The notes: generated by a model from the letters alone, not told the origin. DNA of 22,162 nt from Porphyromonadaceae bacterium UBA2720 (GCA_002353885.1 DEKO01000178.1:1-22162); one strand, 5' to 3'; shown: positions 1 to 7,625, numbered from the stretch's first letter. Numbers and translations: made by a program.

Positions 1-447
1 AAGCGTCCAGGCTTCAAGTTTGCCGACTACGAGCTCAAGGGAGTGCCTGTGCGTCTGGTTTTGGGTCCGCGCGACATTGAGCAAGGCACCGTCGAGGTCA
101 TGCGCCGTGACACGCTCGAGAAGCACAGCGCACCGCTCGAGGGCATCGAGCAGTATGTCAAGGATTTGCTTGAGCAGATTCAGCAGAGCATCTATGACAA
201 GGCCTTGAAGCAGCGCCTAGACATGACCTACAAGGTCGACACATGGGATGAGTTCAAGGAGCAGATTGAGAAGGGTGGCTTCTTGCTCGCTCACTGGGAC
301 GGTACAACCGAGACCGAGGAGAAGATCAAGGAGGAGACCAAGGCGACCATCCGCTGCATTCCCATGGATGGCGAGGAGGAGGAAGGCAAGTGCATCTACA
401 CGGGCAAGCCCAGTCATCGCCGCGTTATCTTTGCACGCAATTATTAG
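1..447 (+). CDS. proS: Prolyl-tRNA synthetase, C-terminal part (5' end outside window)
   Basis: Charges tRNA-Pro with proline in the cytosol. Only the last 148 residues are visible; the frame is open from base 1, so the start lies upstream. The visible part covers the end of the class II anticodon-binding domain (about residues 1-50) and the C-terminal ProRS domain, including the segments LLAHWDGT and CIYTGKPS, and it ends in tyrosine. A C-terminal extension ending in Tyr is characteristic of the archaeal/eukaryotic-like ProRS form, which is known from Bacteroidetes. Two cysteines in the tail (RCIP and KCIY) could be remnants of the zinc site found in some members. A strong hairpin follows the stop. 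Identification rests on the recognisable C-terminal domain; confidence is high despite truncation. Confidence 0.93.
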   Translation, partial: KRPGFKFADYELKGVPVRLVLGPRDIEQGTVEVMRRDTLEKHSAPLEGIEQYVKDLLEQIQQSIYDKALKQRLDMTYKVDTWDEFKEQIEKGGFLLAHWDGTTETEEKIKEETKATIRCIPMDGEEEEGKCIYTGKPSHRRVIFARNY

Positions 448-481
448 TCTGCAACTTTGCTGACTTCAATTACACAGACCA

Positions 482-513
482 AAGAGTCCACTTGAAAAAT
501 CAAGTGGACTCTT
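482..513. terminator. Bidirectional terminator hairpin between proS and the nuclease-like gene
   Basis: Perfect 14-bp inverted repeat (arms 482-495 and 500-513) with a 4-base AAAA loop. It lies 35 bases past the proS stop and spans the 3' end of the convergent minus-strand gene, whose TGA occupies 500-502. T-tracts are short on both sides, so strength is inferred from the stem alone. Confidence 0.75.
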
Positions 514-961
514 CAATTAACTGGCTGTAGCAAGGTATCTCGTTGAGGAAACTGTAGGAGTTGTTCACATAGTCAATTTGACAACAATAGTGTGTCATGC
601 CATTGCTCACCATCAGATAGCGTGCGCGCAGTACCATGTTGTAGCGGACAATTTGGTCAAAGACTTGTTGGGTAATCTCAATCTCAGGCGCCTTATACTC
701 GACGATGACCAGGGGGTGGCCTTGACGGTCGGCTACAAGCGTGTCGCACCGGCGCTTGATGCCGTTCTGCGTGAGCGAGACTTCGTTAGCCATCAGCGCC
801 GCTGGGAACTGCTTTGTCTCGATGAGATAGTGGACAAAGTGTTGGCGCACCCACTCCTCGGGCGTGAGGGCTACAAAGCGCTTTCGCAGGCAGTCAAAGA
901 CGACCAACCGGTTGCCATTTTTTTTGACATTTAACGGACATTCTGGTAGATTGAGTGGCAT
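500..961 (-). CDS. Small PD-(D/E)XK nuclease-like protein (HsdR N-terminal-like domain)
   Basis: A 153-residue stand-alone protein resembling the N-terminal nuclease domain of type I restriction HsdR subunits (HSDR_N_2 type). Visible signature: E60, then D73 in RCDTLV, then E88 and K90 in VEYKAP, the order expected of a PD-(D/E)XK active site; Q103 and Y107 fit the QxxxY motif of RecB-like nucleases. There is no helicase domain and no HsdM or HsdS gene nearby, so this is not a restriction system. From general knowledge such single-domain proteins are widespread in Bacteroidetes, often beside holA; their substrate is unknown. It is transcribed divergently from holA with a 43-bp gap. The last codons lie in the terminator stem at 482-513. 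Nuclease activity is inference; the fold call is fairly secure. Confidence 0.8.
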   Translation of the reverse strand: MPLNLPECPLNVKKNGNRLVVFDCLRKRFVALTPEEWVRQHFVHYLIETKQFPAALMANEVSLTQNGIKRRCDTLVADRQGHPLVIVEYKAPEIEITQQVFDQIVRYNMVLRARYLMVSNGMTHYCCQIDYVNNSYSFLNEIPCYSQLIEEST

Positions 962-969
962 AAAATTAG

Positions 970-977
970 TATCTTTG
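970..977 (+). promoter_or_regulatory. Probable -7 box for holA
   Basis: TATCTTTG matches the Bacteroidetes -7 consensus TAnnTTTG exactly and sits 27 bases before the holA ATG. No convincing TTTG -33 box is seen at the expected spacing, so the call rests on the -7 element and position. Confidence 0.5.
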
Positions 978-989
978 CATTCCAGTTTG

Positions 990-997
990 CAAAGTTA
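990..997 (-). promoter_or_regulatory. Probable -7 box for the nuclease-like gene
   Basis: On the minus strand TAACTTTG matches TAnnTTTG exactly. It faces the plus-strand box at 970-977, so both predicted transcription starts fall near 983-984. Its -33 region would overlap the first codons of holA. Confidence 0.5.
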
Positions 998-1004
998 CTA
1001 AAAA

Positions 1005-2069
1005 ATGGCCGAAAAGAAAGCATCACCCACGTTTTTTGCGCTGCGCACCGAGGTTCAGAATCGCAAGTTCCGACCCATCTATGTCTTGCACGGCGAGGAA
1101 TCTTACTACATTGACCAGCTGAGCGAACTCATTGTCAACACAGCTCTCACCGAGGACGAACGTGACTTCAACCTGGAAGTGTTTTATGGCAATGACGCAC
1201 TGGTGGGCGATGTCATCAACTCGTGCAAGCAGTTTCCGGCGTTTGCACAACATCGTGTGGTGGTGTTGCGTGAGGCGCAACTCATCGTCAAGCAACCGGG
1301 ACGCAAGGACGAACTGAATCTGTTCATGCACTATGCCCAGAAGCCACTTGCATCGACCATTTTGGTTATCTGTTACAAAGGCGGCAAAATCAGTGCCAAA
1401 CAATTCACCGACGAAGCTGTCAAATCTCACGACTCGGCTCCCACGCCTGGTGTCGTCCTCGAGTCAGCCAAAGTCAAGGATTCTGGACTGCCCGCCCTGA
1501 TCAAGACCTATTGCACCGATATGAGTGTCGCTATCGATAATAAGTCGATGATGATGATGGCCGAGTTTGTGGGCACTGACCTCAGTCGCTTGTTTGGCGA
1601 ACTAGACAAACTGCGCATACTGGTTGAGGGCAATCCACAAGGCATCACACCCGAACTCATCGAGCGAAACATCGGCATCAGTAAGGACTATAACAACTTC
1701 GAGTTAGAAGATGCTTTGCGTCGGCGCGATGCACTCAAAGCCTACCGCATCATCGACTATTTTGAGAAAAATCCCAAGAACAATCCGGTTCAAAATACGG
1801 TGGGCATGTTGTTCTCATTTTTTTCCAATGTGCTCATCGTGCGTGCCACCAAAGATCAGTCACCATCGTCGCTGATGGCTGCCACGGGCAACAAGTCGAG
1901 TTGGCGTATCGAGAAGTTCTGTGCGGCGGCACGGAACTTTAGCACCCAGGCCTGTGTCAACATCATCACCTATCTGCGCGAATGCGATGTCAAGAGCAAA
2001 GGAATGGGGTCGCACCAGGACAGCTATGCCCTGTTGCGCGAGCTCATCTACAAAATCCTCCACGCCTAG
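1005..2069 (+). CDS. holA: DNA polymerase III subunit delta
   Basis: Delta is the clamp-loader subunit that opens the beta sliding clamp during replication. The 354-residue length suits the family (about 330-350). The N-terminal segment YVLHGEESYYID (residues 26-37) is the typical opening of the delta Rossmann-like domain. A middle region with TDLSRLFGELDKL (about 190-202) and NIGISKDYNNFELEDAL (about 224-240) matches the family's conserved linker. The C-terminal third is the helical collar domain. The ATG at 1005 lies 27 bases after a TAnnTTTG -7 box. The stop (2067-2069) abuts the stop of the convergent DUF3089 gene with no bases between. No other clamp-loader genes are nearby, as expected. 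Confidence 0.93.
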   Translation: MAEKKASPTFFALRTEVQNRKFRPIYVLHGEESYYIDQLSELIVNTALTEDERDFNLEVFYGNDALVGDVINSCKQFPAFAQHRVVVLREAQLIVKQPGRKDELNLFMHYAQKPLASTILVICYKGGKISAKQFTDEAVKSHDSAPTPGVVLESAKVKDSGLPALIKTYCTDMSVAIDNKSMMMMAEFVGTDLSRLFGELDKLRILVEGNPQGITPELIERNIGISKDYNNFELEDALRRRDALKAYRIIDYFEKNPKNNPVQNTVGMLFSFFSNVLIVRATKDQSPSSLMAATGNKSSWRIEKFCAAARNFSTQACVNIITYLRECDVKSKGMGSHQDSYALLRELIYKILHA

Positions 2070-3050
2070 TCAGTGCTGCATGGTGCTGGCGCGCAGGGCA
2101 ATGTTGTCACGCAACTGCTGGCGATAGAGCCATATCTCACGCGAGTGATAGCATCCCTCTTTGCCAATAAGGGGCAGGACATAGTCTGTAGCGCTATAGC
2201 CGTCGACAAGCAACAGCCGGGTGGCTGTGTCGAGTCGTACGGTCAGGGTGTCGCACTGTTGCTGGTCGACGGGGCGTAGCGGTGTGGGCTCGGTCACCAG
2301 TTGGGCTGGCTGACCATCGGTGCGCCAGTTGACAGGGTTGATGGCTATGGCATTGCCATTGCCCATGATAGCGCAACTGATGTCGCGCACCGAGTTATAG
2401 CAAATGGTCACTCCAGTGTCGTCGGCGCGTTGTGCTGCCACTATGCGAGGGTTGTTATGCAACATTTCGGGCGTAATATTGCATCCGATAGCATAGGCGG
2501 CAATCATTCGGTCGAATGTGGCATCGTCCATCTCCTTCATCAGTTCCAGCATAATCATTGCCCCTTGGCTGAAACCGGCAAGCACAAATGGGTGGCCTTG
2601 GTTCTGTCTCTCAAGATAATGCTTGAATGCTCGCCGCACATCATCCAGAGCATGAGGCAGACGGGAGTCGGTGGTGCCGCTGCTTTCAAAGGACTGTAAT
2701 GAGCACTGACGATAATAGGGCGAATAAAAGTTCAGATGTCCACTCAGCAGGGTGTCGACACCCACCATCTCGCTTAACATCGGGGCACGAGTGCTGTCGT
2801 TATAAGTGTCGGCATAATGACAGATGGTGCCATCGGGCAACTTATAGTCACCAGTCTCGGTCGAGATGATGTAGAATATATCGGCCGATGCCTGGCGGTC
2901 AGTGACATACCATTGCGTGGTGTCGCTGTAGTTGGGCGATTTGGGTAAAAATTCTTGAGTATCAACTTGGTTGCTGCTACGACACTGTACGAGCAGGACT
3001 AATGTAGCCAGGATAGCAATCAGTCGTGCGAACAAACGATAGTGTGCCAT
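2070..3050 (-). CDS. DUF3089-type alpha/beta hydrolase, probable lipoprotein
   Basis: A predicted exported serine hydrolase of unknown substrate, DUF3089-like. Numbering from the ATG at 3050 (326 residues): a hydrophobic N-terminus with a possible lipobox ending at Cys23; a nucleophile elbow GFSQGA with Ser161; a candidate acid in LLVDGY (D284); and a candidate catalytic His302 in the C-terminal segment CYHSRE. The residue before the lipobox Cys is Gln rather than the usual Gly/Ala/Ser, so lipidation is uncertain. A TTG at 3056 extends the frame by two residues but overlaps the upstream stop; ATG 3050 is preferred. The PUA-like gene upstream ends 2 bases away, so they are probably cotranscribed. 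The 3' end abuts the holA stop. Confidence 0.8.
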   Translation of the reverse strand: MAHYRLFARLIAILATLVLLVQCRSSNQVDTQEFLPKSPNYSDTTQWYVTDRQASADIFYIISTETGDYKLPDGTICHYADTYNDSTRAPMLSEMVGVDTLLSGHLNFYSPYYRQCSLQSFESSGTTDSRLPHALDDVRRAFKHYLERQNQGHPFVLAGFSQGAMIMLELMKEMDDATFDRMIAAYAIGCNITPEMLHNNPRIVAAQRADDTGVTICYNSVRDISCAIMGNGNAIAINPVNWRTDGQPAQLVTEPTPLRPVDQQQCDTLTVRLDTATRLLLVDGYSATDYVLPLIGKEGCYHSREIWLYRQQLRDNIALRASTMQH

Positions 3051-3052
3051 AT

Positions 3053-3556
3053 TCAATCATCGTTAAATTCATCGCTGAGCATGGGGTCGGAGGCACGTAC
3101 GAAGTCAAACATGTCTTCATCCTGCAGGCGGTTGATGTGTTCACTCCACATCTTGTCGAGAATGGGGCATAGCTCGTCGGGCAGTATTAAGCCCGAGTGG
3201 CCGCCGTCCCACTGGAAATCGGGCATGGCCTGCTGCAGTTGCTCGGTGGTGATGATGGGGCACTTGTCGGGATGCAGGATAAAGTCGGGAGCGATGTCGC
3301 AATAGAATACCGTACGTCCCTTGCCCGACCAGTCTTTACTCTGGTAGGCCTCGCTGATGAGTGTTCCGCTCATAACAACACCTGTGTTGCCCTCGCCAAC
3401 ACGCAACATGTAGAACTTGTCACCTGCTTGGGCGTCTTTATAGTCCCAAAAGCTCCAGTTATATTCAGGCCATTCTTTATCAATCAGTTCGTTCTCATAT
3501 CGCTCCATTGTCACCGACGAAATGGCAGGATTCCATTTCAAAATGTATGTCTTCAT
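3053..3556 (-). CDS. PUA/EVE-like domain protein
   Basis: A 167-residue cytosolic protein with no signal peptide. It begins MKTYILKWNP, and contains AGDKFYMLRVGEGN then GVVMSGTLISEAY and DWSGKGRTVFY. A Trp-rich start, a 'GD..Y.LRVG' strand and a 'G...S.a/GTL' strand are the pattern of EVE/PUA-like folds, which bind modified bases in RNA or DNA. I recognise this as a Bacteroidetes conserved hypothetical but not a named gene. The frame extends upstream without stop to 3691, but that stretch overlaps the terminator and the aguB 3' end, and the ATG at 3556 begins the conserved sequence. The DUF3089 hydrolase follows after 2 bases. The link between the two is unexplained. The fold call is moderately secure; function unknown. 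Confidence 0.7.
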   Translation of the reverse strand: MKTYILKWNPAISSVTMERYENELIDKEWPEYNWSFWDYKDAQAGDKFYMLRVGEGNTGVVMSGTLISEAYQSKDWSGKGRTVFYCDIAPDFILHPDKCPIITTEQLQQAMPDFQWDGGHSGLILPDELCPILDKMWSEHINRLQDEDMFDFVRASDPMLSDEFNDD

Positions 3557-3577
3557 TGTTGATGATATTTTAAAATA

Positions 3578-3602
3578 CAGGTTTCTGAAAGCCAGAAACC
3601 TG
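3578..3602 (-). terminator. Terminator hairpin after aguB
   Basis: Perfect 10-bp inverted repeat (arms 3578-3587 and 3593-3602) with a 5-base loop, 19 bases past the aguB stop. On the minus strand it is followed by TATTTT. It separates the agu operon from the PUA-like gene. Confidence 0.7.
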
Positions 3603-3621
3603 AGGGTAAATTGTATATCGA

Positions 3622-4497
3622 TTAATCGAGGTAGCGCTTGGTGATGTTGCCGTAGTGGTCGATGCGGCGGTCGCGCAAGAAGGGCCACCAACGGCGCACC
3701 TGCTCGCTCCGCCCCAAGTCAACCTCAACGATTTGCTCAACCTCTTGGTCGGTTGGTGCCGTATAAAGCAATTCGCCTTGCGGGCCGGCCACAAAGCTGC
3801 TTCCCCAGAACTGTATGCCGCGGGTCTGGCCCGACGGGTCTGGCTCATGCCCCACACGGTTGACTGTGATCACTGGCAGACCATTGGCCACGGCATGGCC
3901 GCGTTGCACGGTCATCCAAGCCTCGCGCTGTCGCAATTTCTCAGCCTCGACATCGCTGCTTTCAAACCCGATGGCCGTGGGGTAGATGAGCAGCTGCGCG
4001 CCGCGCAGGGCCATCAGACGTGCGGCCTCGGGATACCACTGGTCCCAACACACCAGCACACCCAGGCGGCCCAGAGAGGTGTCGATAGGTTCAAATCCCA
4101 AATCACCAGGGGTAAAATAGAACTTCTCGTAATAGGCAGGGTCGTCGGGAATGTGCATCTTGCGATATCGGCCAGCCATGGTTCCGTCGGTGTCAAACAC
4201 AACAGCTGTGTTGTGATACAGCCCTGTGGCGCGGCGCTCAAACAATGAGGTCACCAACACGATGCCGCACTCGTTGGCTACTGATGAGTATGTCTGGGTC
4301 ACATCGCCAGGGATGGTGACTGCCTGATCAAAGTTGTTCACGTCCTCAACTTGGCAAAAATAGAGTGAGTCGTGCAGCTCTTGTAACACAACCAGTTGGG
4401 CACCATTGGCCGCAAGGTCGCGGATTTTGCTGATGAGTCTCTCACGGTTGTCGGCGGTATTGGACGTGTTGTGTTGCTGAATAATTCCGATTTTCAT
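3622..4497 (-). CDS. aguB: N-carbamoylputrescine amidase
   Basis: Hydrolyses N-carbamoylputrescine to putrescine, CO2 and ammonia, the last step of the agmatine route to polyamines. The 291-residue length is typical of this nitrilase-superfamily enzyme. The Glu-Lys-Cys triad is visible: E40 in VLQELH, K113 in RYRKMHIPDDP, C150 in VCWDQWYPE. The segments MHIPDDP..YEKFYF and FWGSSFVAGP are characteristic of the carbamoylputrescine branch. The ATG at 4497 (MKIGIIQQ) gives the normal family N-terminus; the frame is open further upstream but that would overlap aguA. It lies 40 bases downstream of aguA in the same orientation and is followed by a terminator, so the two form an operon. Confidence 0.95.
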   Translation of the reverse strand: MKIGIIQQHNTSNTADNRERLISKIRDLAANGAQLVVLQELHDSLYFCQVEDVNNFDQAVTIPGDVTQTYSSVANECGIVLVTSLFERRATGLYHNTAVVFDTDGTMAGRYRKMHIPDDPAYYEKFYFTPGDLGFEPIDTSLGRLGVLVCWDQWYPEAARLMALRGAQLLIYPTAIGFESSDVEAEKLRQREAWMTVQRGHAVANGLPVITVNRVGHEPDPSGQTRGIQFWGSSFVAGPQGELLYTAPTDQEVEQIVEVDLGRSEQVRRWWPFLRDRRIDHYGNITKRYLD

Positions 4498-4537
4498 GTG
4501 ATATGATGGTATGTGAGTAAACAAAAGTAAAGAAGAA

Positions 4538-5545
4538 CTAGTGCAACTGCATGGTGATGCAGTGCAGCGAACCATGTTGCTCAATGAGCGGACGGCAATC
4601 GATGCCCACCACTTTGCGGCCTTTGAAAACACGCGACAATACCTCCATGGCACGTCGGTCGTTGTTCGGTTGGTTGTAGGTTGGCAGCAATACCTGGTTG
4701 TTGGTTACCAAGTAGTTGGCATAGGTTGCTGGCAGACGATTGCCGCAGGCATCAACGATGGGGTCGGGACATGGCAAGGCCACCAGGTGATAGGGTACGC
4801 CATCGGCATTGGTGAACGATTGCAGCTGGTCGACCATCAGGCTTATCTCGTGCTCTTCCTCACTGCCGGGCTGTGCTGTGACATGCAGCAACGTGTTTCC
4901 TGGCGCCAGACGTGCCAATGTGTCGATGTGGCAATCGGTGTCATCGCCTGGAATGTAGCCATGGTCAAGCCACAGCACTTTGCGCACTCCCAGTCGCTGC
5001 ATTAGTTGGCGCTCAATCTCGCCGCGGCTCATGTGTGCGTTGCGATTGGGCGAGAGCAAGCACTGGCTGGTGGTGAGCAGTGTGCCGCGACCGTCTGTTT
5101 CGACCGAACCTCCTTCCAGAACCATGTCGCGCTGATTCTCGGCAGGCAATGGTAAGACGCCGTGCCAGATGAGGCGAGAGGTGATCAAGTTGTCATGGTC
5201 GGCAGCAAATTTCATGCCCCAGGCATTAAAGGTGAAGTCGAGCAGGGTAGGGGTGCCATCCACCTCGACTGTGAGTGGTCCAAAATCACGTGCCCAGGTG
5301 TCGTTGGTCGGCACCTCGACAATCGAAATCCTTGATAGGTCCATCTCACGAATGGACTCTTTGACGGCGTCCGCGTCAGGGGCAACGATGATGAGTTGCT
5401 CGTCGGTGGTGATGGCTTGCGCTACATGGCGGTAGCAACTTGTGACTTCTTGGAGGGTTTCGGCCCAGTCGGTGTGGGTGTGTGGCCAAGCGATGAGCAC
5501 AGCCTTCTGCGGCTCCCACTCGGCAATCATGCGTCGATATGTCAT
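4538..5545 (-). CDS. aguA: Agmatine deiminase
   Basis: Converts agmatine to N-carbamoylputrescine and ammonia; its product is the substrate of the adjacent aguB. The 335-residue protein shows the guanidine-modifying enzyme signature: WARDFGP (D87), LEGGSVETDGRG (143-154), CHIDTLARL with H206, and the nucleophile C329 in GSLHCITMQ near the C-terminus. The start at 5545 (MTYRRMIAEWEPQKA) is the usual family N-terminus with the EWEPQ motif. Arginine decarboxylase, the source of agmatine, is not in the window. No clear TAnnTTTG box is found in the 92-base AT-rich gap upstream. Confidence 0.95.
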   Translation of the reverse strand: MTYRRMIAEWEPQKAVLIAWPHTHTDWAETLQEVTSCYRHVAQAITTDEQLIIVAPDADAVKESIREMDLSRISIVEVPTNDTWARDFGPLTVEVDGTPTLLDFTFNAWGMKFAADHDNLITSRLIWHGVLPLPAENQRDMVLEGGSVETDGRGTLLTTSQCLLSPNRNAHMSRGEIERQLMQRLGVRKVLWLDHGYIPGDDTDCHIDTLARLAPGNTLLHVTAQPGSEEEHEISLMVDQLQSFTNADGVPYHLVALPCPDPIVDACGNRLPATYANYLVTNNQVLLPTYNQPNNDRRAMEVLSRVFKGRKVVGIDCRPLIEQHGSLHCITMQLH

Positions 5546-5637
5546 TGTTCTAATAGAACCAAAAACGAGAATTAAGAATCAAGAAACAAGTAGCAAGAAG
5601 TTAATGAATCGTTCTCAATTCTTAATACTTAATTAAA

Positions 5638-5877
5638 CTAGATGTTGTTTCCAAACTCGTGATAGGTGTCCCAGATGGAGTCTTGCGACTCAACAATCTC
5701 GTCGATGTAGTCGCGATAGCCTGTGGCTGGCTTGTAGCCACGGTCGTCACACCATACATCATAGTCGTCCTTGAGACTGGGGTCGTCGCGCAGCATGCGA
5801 CGAAATTCGCGGTCTAATTCGCTCGTGTTGCTAAAGCGATCGAGCAACTCACGCAGCAGGTCAGAAATATCGTTCAT
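5638..5877 (-). CDS. Small acidic conserved hypothetical protein
   Basis: A 79-residue, Asp/Glu-rich, probably helical cytosolic protein without signal peptide or membrane segment. It contains ELDREFRRMLRDDPSLKDDYDVWCDDRGY and a C-terminal part rich in Tyr, Asp and Trp. I do not recognise a domain. Support for it being real: a start and stop within an otherwise gene-free stretch, no competing frame, and a minus-strand TATTTTTG box (5913-5920) 35 bases upstream of the ATG. It precedes aguA by 92 bases on the same strand, so it could be the first gene of that operon or an independent unit. Confidence 0.7.
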   Translation of the reverse strand: MNDISDLLRELLDRFSNTSELDREFRRMLRDDPSLKDDYDVWCDDRGYKPATGYRDYIDEIVESQDSIWDTYHEFGNNI

Positions 5878-5912
5878 GCGTCTAAACTGTTTAATGGTTT
5901 GTTTTCACGGAA

Positions 5913-5920
5913 CAAAAATA
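5913..5920 (-). promoter_or_regulatory. Possible -7 box for the 79-residue protein gene
   Basis: TATTTTTG on the minus strand matches TAnnTTTG and lies 35 bases before the ATG at 5877. No TTTG -33 element is visible at 19-21 nt spacing. Confidence 0.4.
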
Positions 5921-6049
5921 GTCATTTTTCTTCAGAATTAGACACATGAAAACTTAAAAAATGACACCTTGTTAATAACTTTTTAATTCACCTACCAGAA
6001 ACAACCAAAAAATATCTGAATAATCAATGAACAAGTCTCAATTATTTAG

Positions 6050-6057
6050 TAATTTTG
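6050..6057 (+). promoter_or_regulatory. Possible -7 box that sets the DUF4836 gene start
   Basis: TAATTTTG matches TAnnTTTG. Transcription would begin near 6063, downstream of the in-frame ATG at 6027, so translation from 6027 is unlikely and the ATG at 6099 (or 6084) is favoured. No clear -33 box is seen. Confidence 0.4.
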
Positions 6058-6098
6058 CCACGATTTATTGTGCAACCATTTTTATGACAGAAGTGACG

Positions 6099-7625
6099 AT
6101 GAAGTCATCAAAATTTTTAGTATTATTAGTCTCGCTGCTGCTCATGGCATGGTGCAGCAGCGTCAACGATAATCTGGTGGAAATGATCCCCGACGATGCC
6201 TTGGGTGTCGTGAGTGTCAACATGCCGGATATCCTGAAAAAAGCGGGCATCAACGAGGGCGGAGAGTTGAAAATTCCCGAGTCGGTCAAGGCGATAGTCG
6301 ATGAGAATGACGCGTCACCATTGTGCACTATGCTCACCGATCTGCCTTATCTAGGCCTCGACACTGACGGAAAGGTGTTTGCGTTTCTCACGAACAAAAC
6401 ATTTGCCTCGGTGGTGCTGGTTCCGCTCGGCGATGAGGGAGCTGCAAAAAAGACGGTGGCTCGTCGCACAGGAGGTGACTTTCAGCAGGTCGAAGGCTTG
6501 GACTGTATCTACCGTGAAGACAACCTGTTTGTGGTCCATGACAATGTGCTGCTCATTGCAACGGTCAACCGCAACTTGGAGCTAGACAAAGTGGCGATGC
6601 AGGCAGCTATCATCCTGAACAAGACACGCAAGAGCATCGCCGACAACGACCAGGTGACTCGCATTATTGAAGCCGATGGTGACATCAATGCCTATCTGCA
6701 GCAAGATGGCCTGCGGCTGTTGCTCAAGCGCAGTAAAACCTATCGTGAGATTGCACAGAAGTTGCCACTCGTCGAGATTTTCACGGCCAGCGACATCAAG
6801 GCTTATGAGTGCCATCTCGATTTAGACCAGGACATGGCTCGGCTTACGACACACATCGTTGCCGATGAGGCCAGTGATTATAACAAGTTGCTCGACCAGA
6901 CCCTGACCGACGCAGATGCCAAATTCTTGAAGGCCATCCCTAATTCGATGGATTATATCGTGACCATGAGTGTGAAGGGTCAGCAATTCGTTCAGCTGCA
7001 GCAAATCAAGCAACTGGTCGATATGTTCAAGAAATTGCCCTATGTGGGACGCATTGACTTGGAGGGAATTTTATCCAGCATCGACGGGCCCATTGCTGTA
7101 GGACTGGCACGCGATCCTCATCTTGAGGGTGAGTGGAATGCTGTCGTTGCCGCAAAGACAACCAATCCCGATATGATTCTGGGGCAAATCAGTTCATTTG
7201 CCACATCGATGGGGCAGGCACCCGAAATCTATGATGGAGAGTACATCTATCAGTATGAGAACAAGATGATTAAACTCGGTGTCAACGATGGAATTCTTTA
7301 TCTCAAGATGCTCGACTATGAGCAGACCGAGGGTTATGCCTATGAACTTGAGAACGTGCGCAAGGTGTTTGAGACAAGTAATATCGGTCTCTATATCAAT
7401 CCTCAGGTGGCGCAAGGTGGCACCTTCACCTATGGCATGACCAATCACTATGATGGTGCAGGGCAGTTTGTTCCCACCGAGAAGGGCATGCATTCGGCTC
7501 AGGCATTGCTCAAGGTGTTGTGCTCGATCAAGCCTGCCAAGGCTTATGATGACATGCTTGACGATGAGGGTGATGTCTCCTCGACTCTGGGCAATGCCAT
7601 CGACCAACTAAAACCCGTCGAGTAA
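6099..7625 (+). CDS. DUF4836 family protein, probable lipoprotein
   Basis: A 508-residue exported protein of the Bacteroidetes DUF4836 family, function unknown. The N-terminus MKSSKFLVLLVSLLLMAWC is a signal sequence with a possible lipid-acceptor Cys19; Trp just before the Cys is unusual. It is followed by the family's opening pattern: MIPDDALGVVSVNMPDILKKAG (residues about 28-49). The rest alternates strands and acidic helices, with no recognised catalytic motif. The frame runs from an ATG at 6027, but the start at 6099 places the signal peptide at the N-terminus and lies after the predicted transcription start; 6084 is a second choice. A GNAT gene follows after 8 bases, suggesting cotranscription, though no functional link is known. 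Confidence 0.8.
   Translation: MKSSKFLVLLVSLLLMAWCSSVNDNLVEMIPDDALGVVSVNMPDILKKAGINEGGELKIPESVKAIVDENDASPLCTMLTDLPYLGLDTDGKVFAFLTNKTFASVVLVPLGDEGAAKKTVARRTGGDFQQVEGLDCIYREDNLFVVHDNVLLIATVNRNLELDKVAMQAAIILNKTRKSIADNDQVTRIIEADGDINAYLQQDGLRLLLKRSKTYREIAQKLPLVEIFTASDIKAYECHLDLDQDMARLTTHIVADEASDYNKLLDQTLTDADAKFLKAIPNSMDYIVTMSVKGQQFVQLQQIKQLVDMFKKLPYVGRIDLEGILSSIDGPIAVGLARDPHLEGEWNAVVAAKTTNPDMILGQISSFATSMGQAPEIYDGEYIYQYENKMIKLGVNDGILYLKMLDYEQTEGYAYELENVRKVFETSNIGLYINPQVAQGGTFTYGMTNHYDGAGQFVPTEKGMHSAQALLKVLCSIKPAKAYDDMLDDEGDVSSTLGNAIDQLKPVE

Noticed and set aside
500..961. Part of a restriction-modification or defence system
   Set aside because: Neighbours are proS and holA; no methylase, specificity, helicase or other defence gene is present.
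3557..3691. N-terminal extension of the PUA-like frame
   Set aside because: It runs through the aguB terminator and the aguB 3' end and adds sequence unlike the rest.
3655..4248. A 197-codon plus-strand frame opposite aguB
   Set aside because: It is the antisense of a gene with complete nitrilase motifs.
5546..5637. AT-rich gap with an ATTAAGAAT / ATTCTTAAT inverted repeat before aguA
   Set aside because: The arms are short and far apart in low-complexity sequence; this type of AT-rich repeat is common between Bacteroidetes genes and shows no clear site.
6027..6098. An upstream ATG extending the DUF4836 protein by 24 residues
   Set aside because: It would bury the signal sequence, and a -7 box at 6050-6057 puts the transcript start after it.
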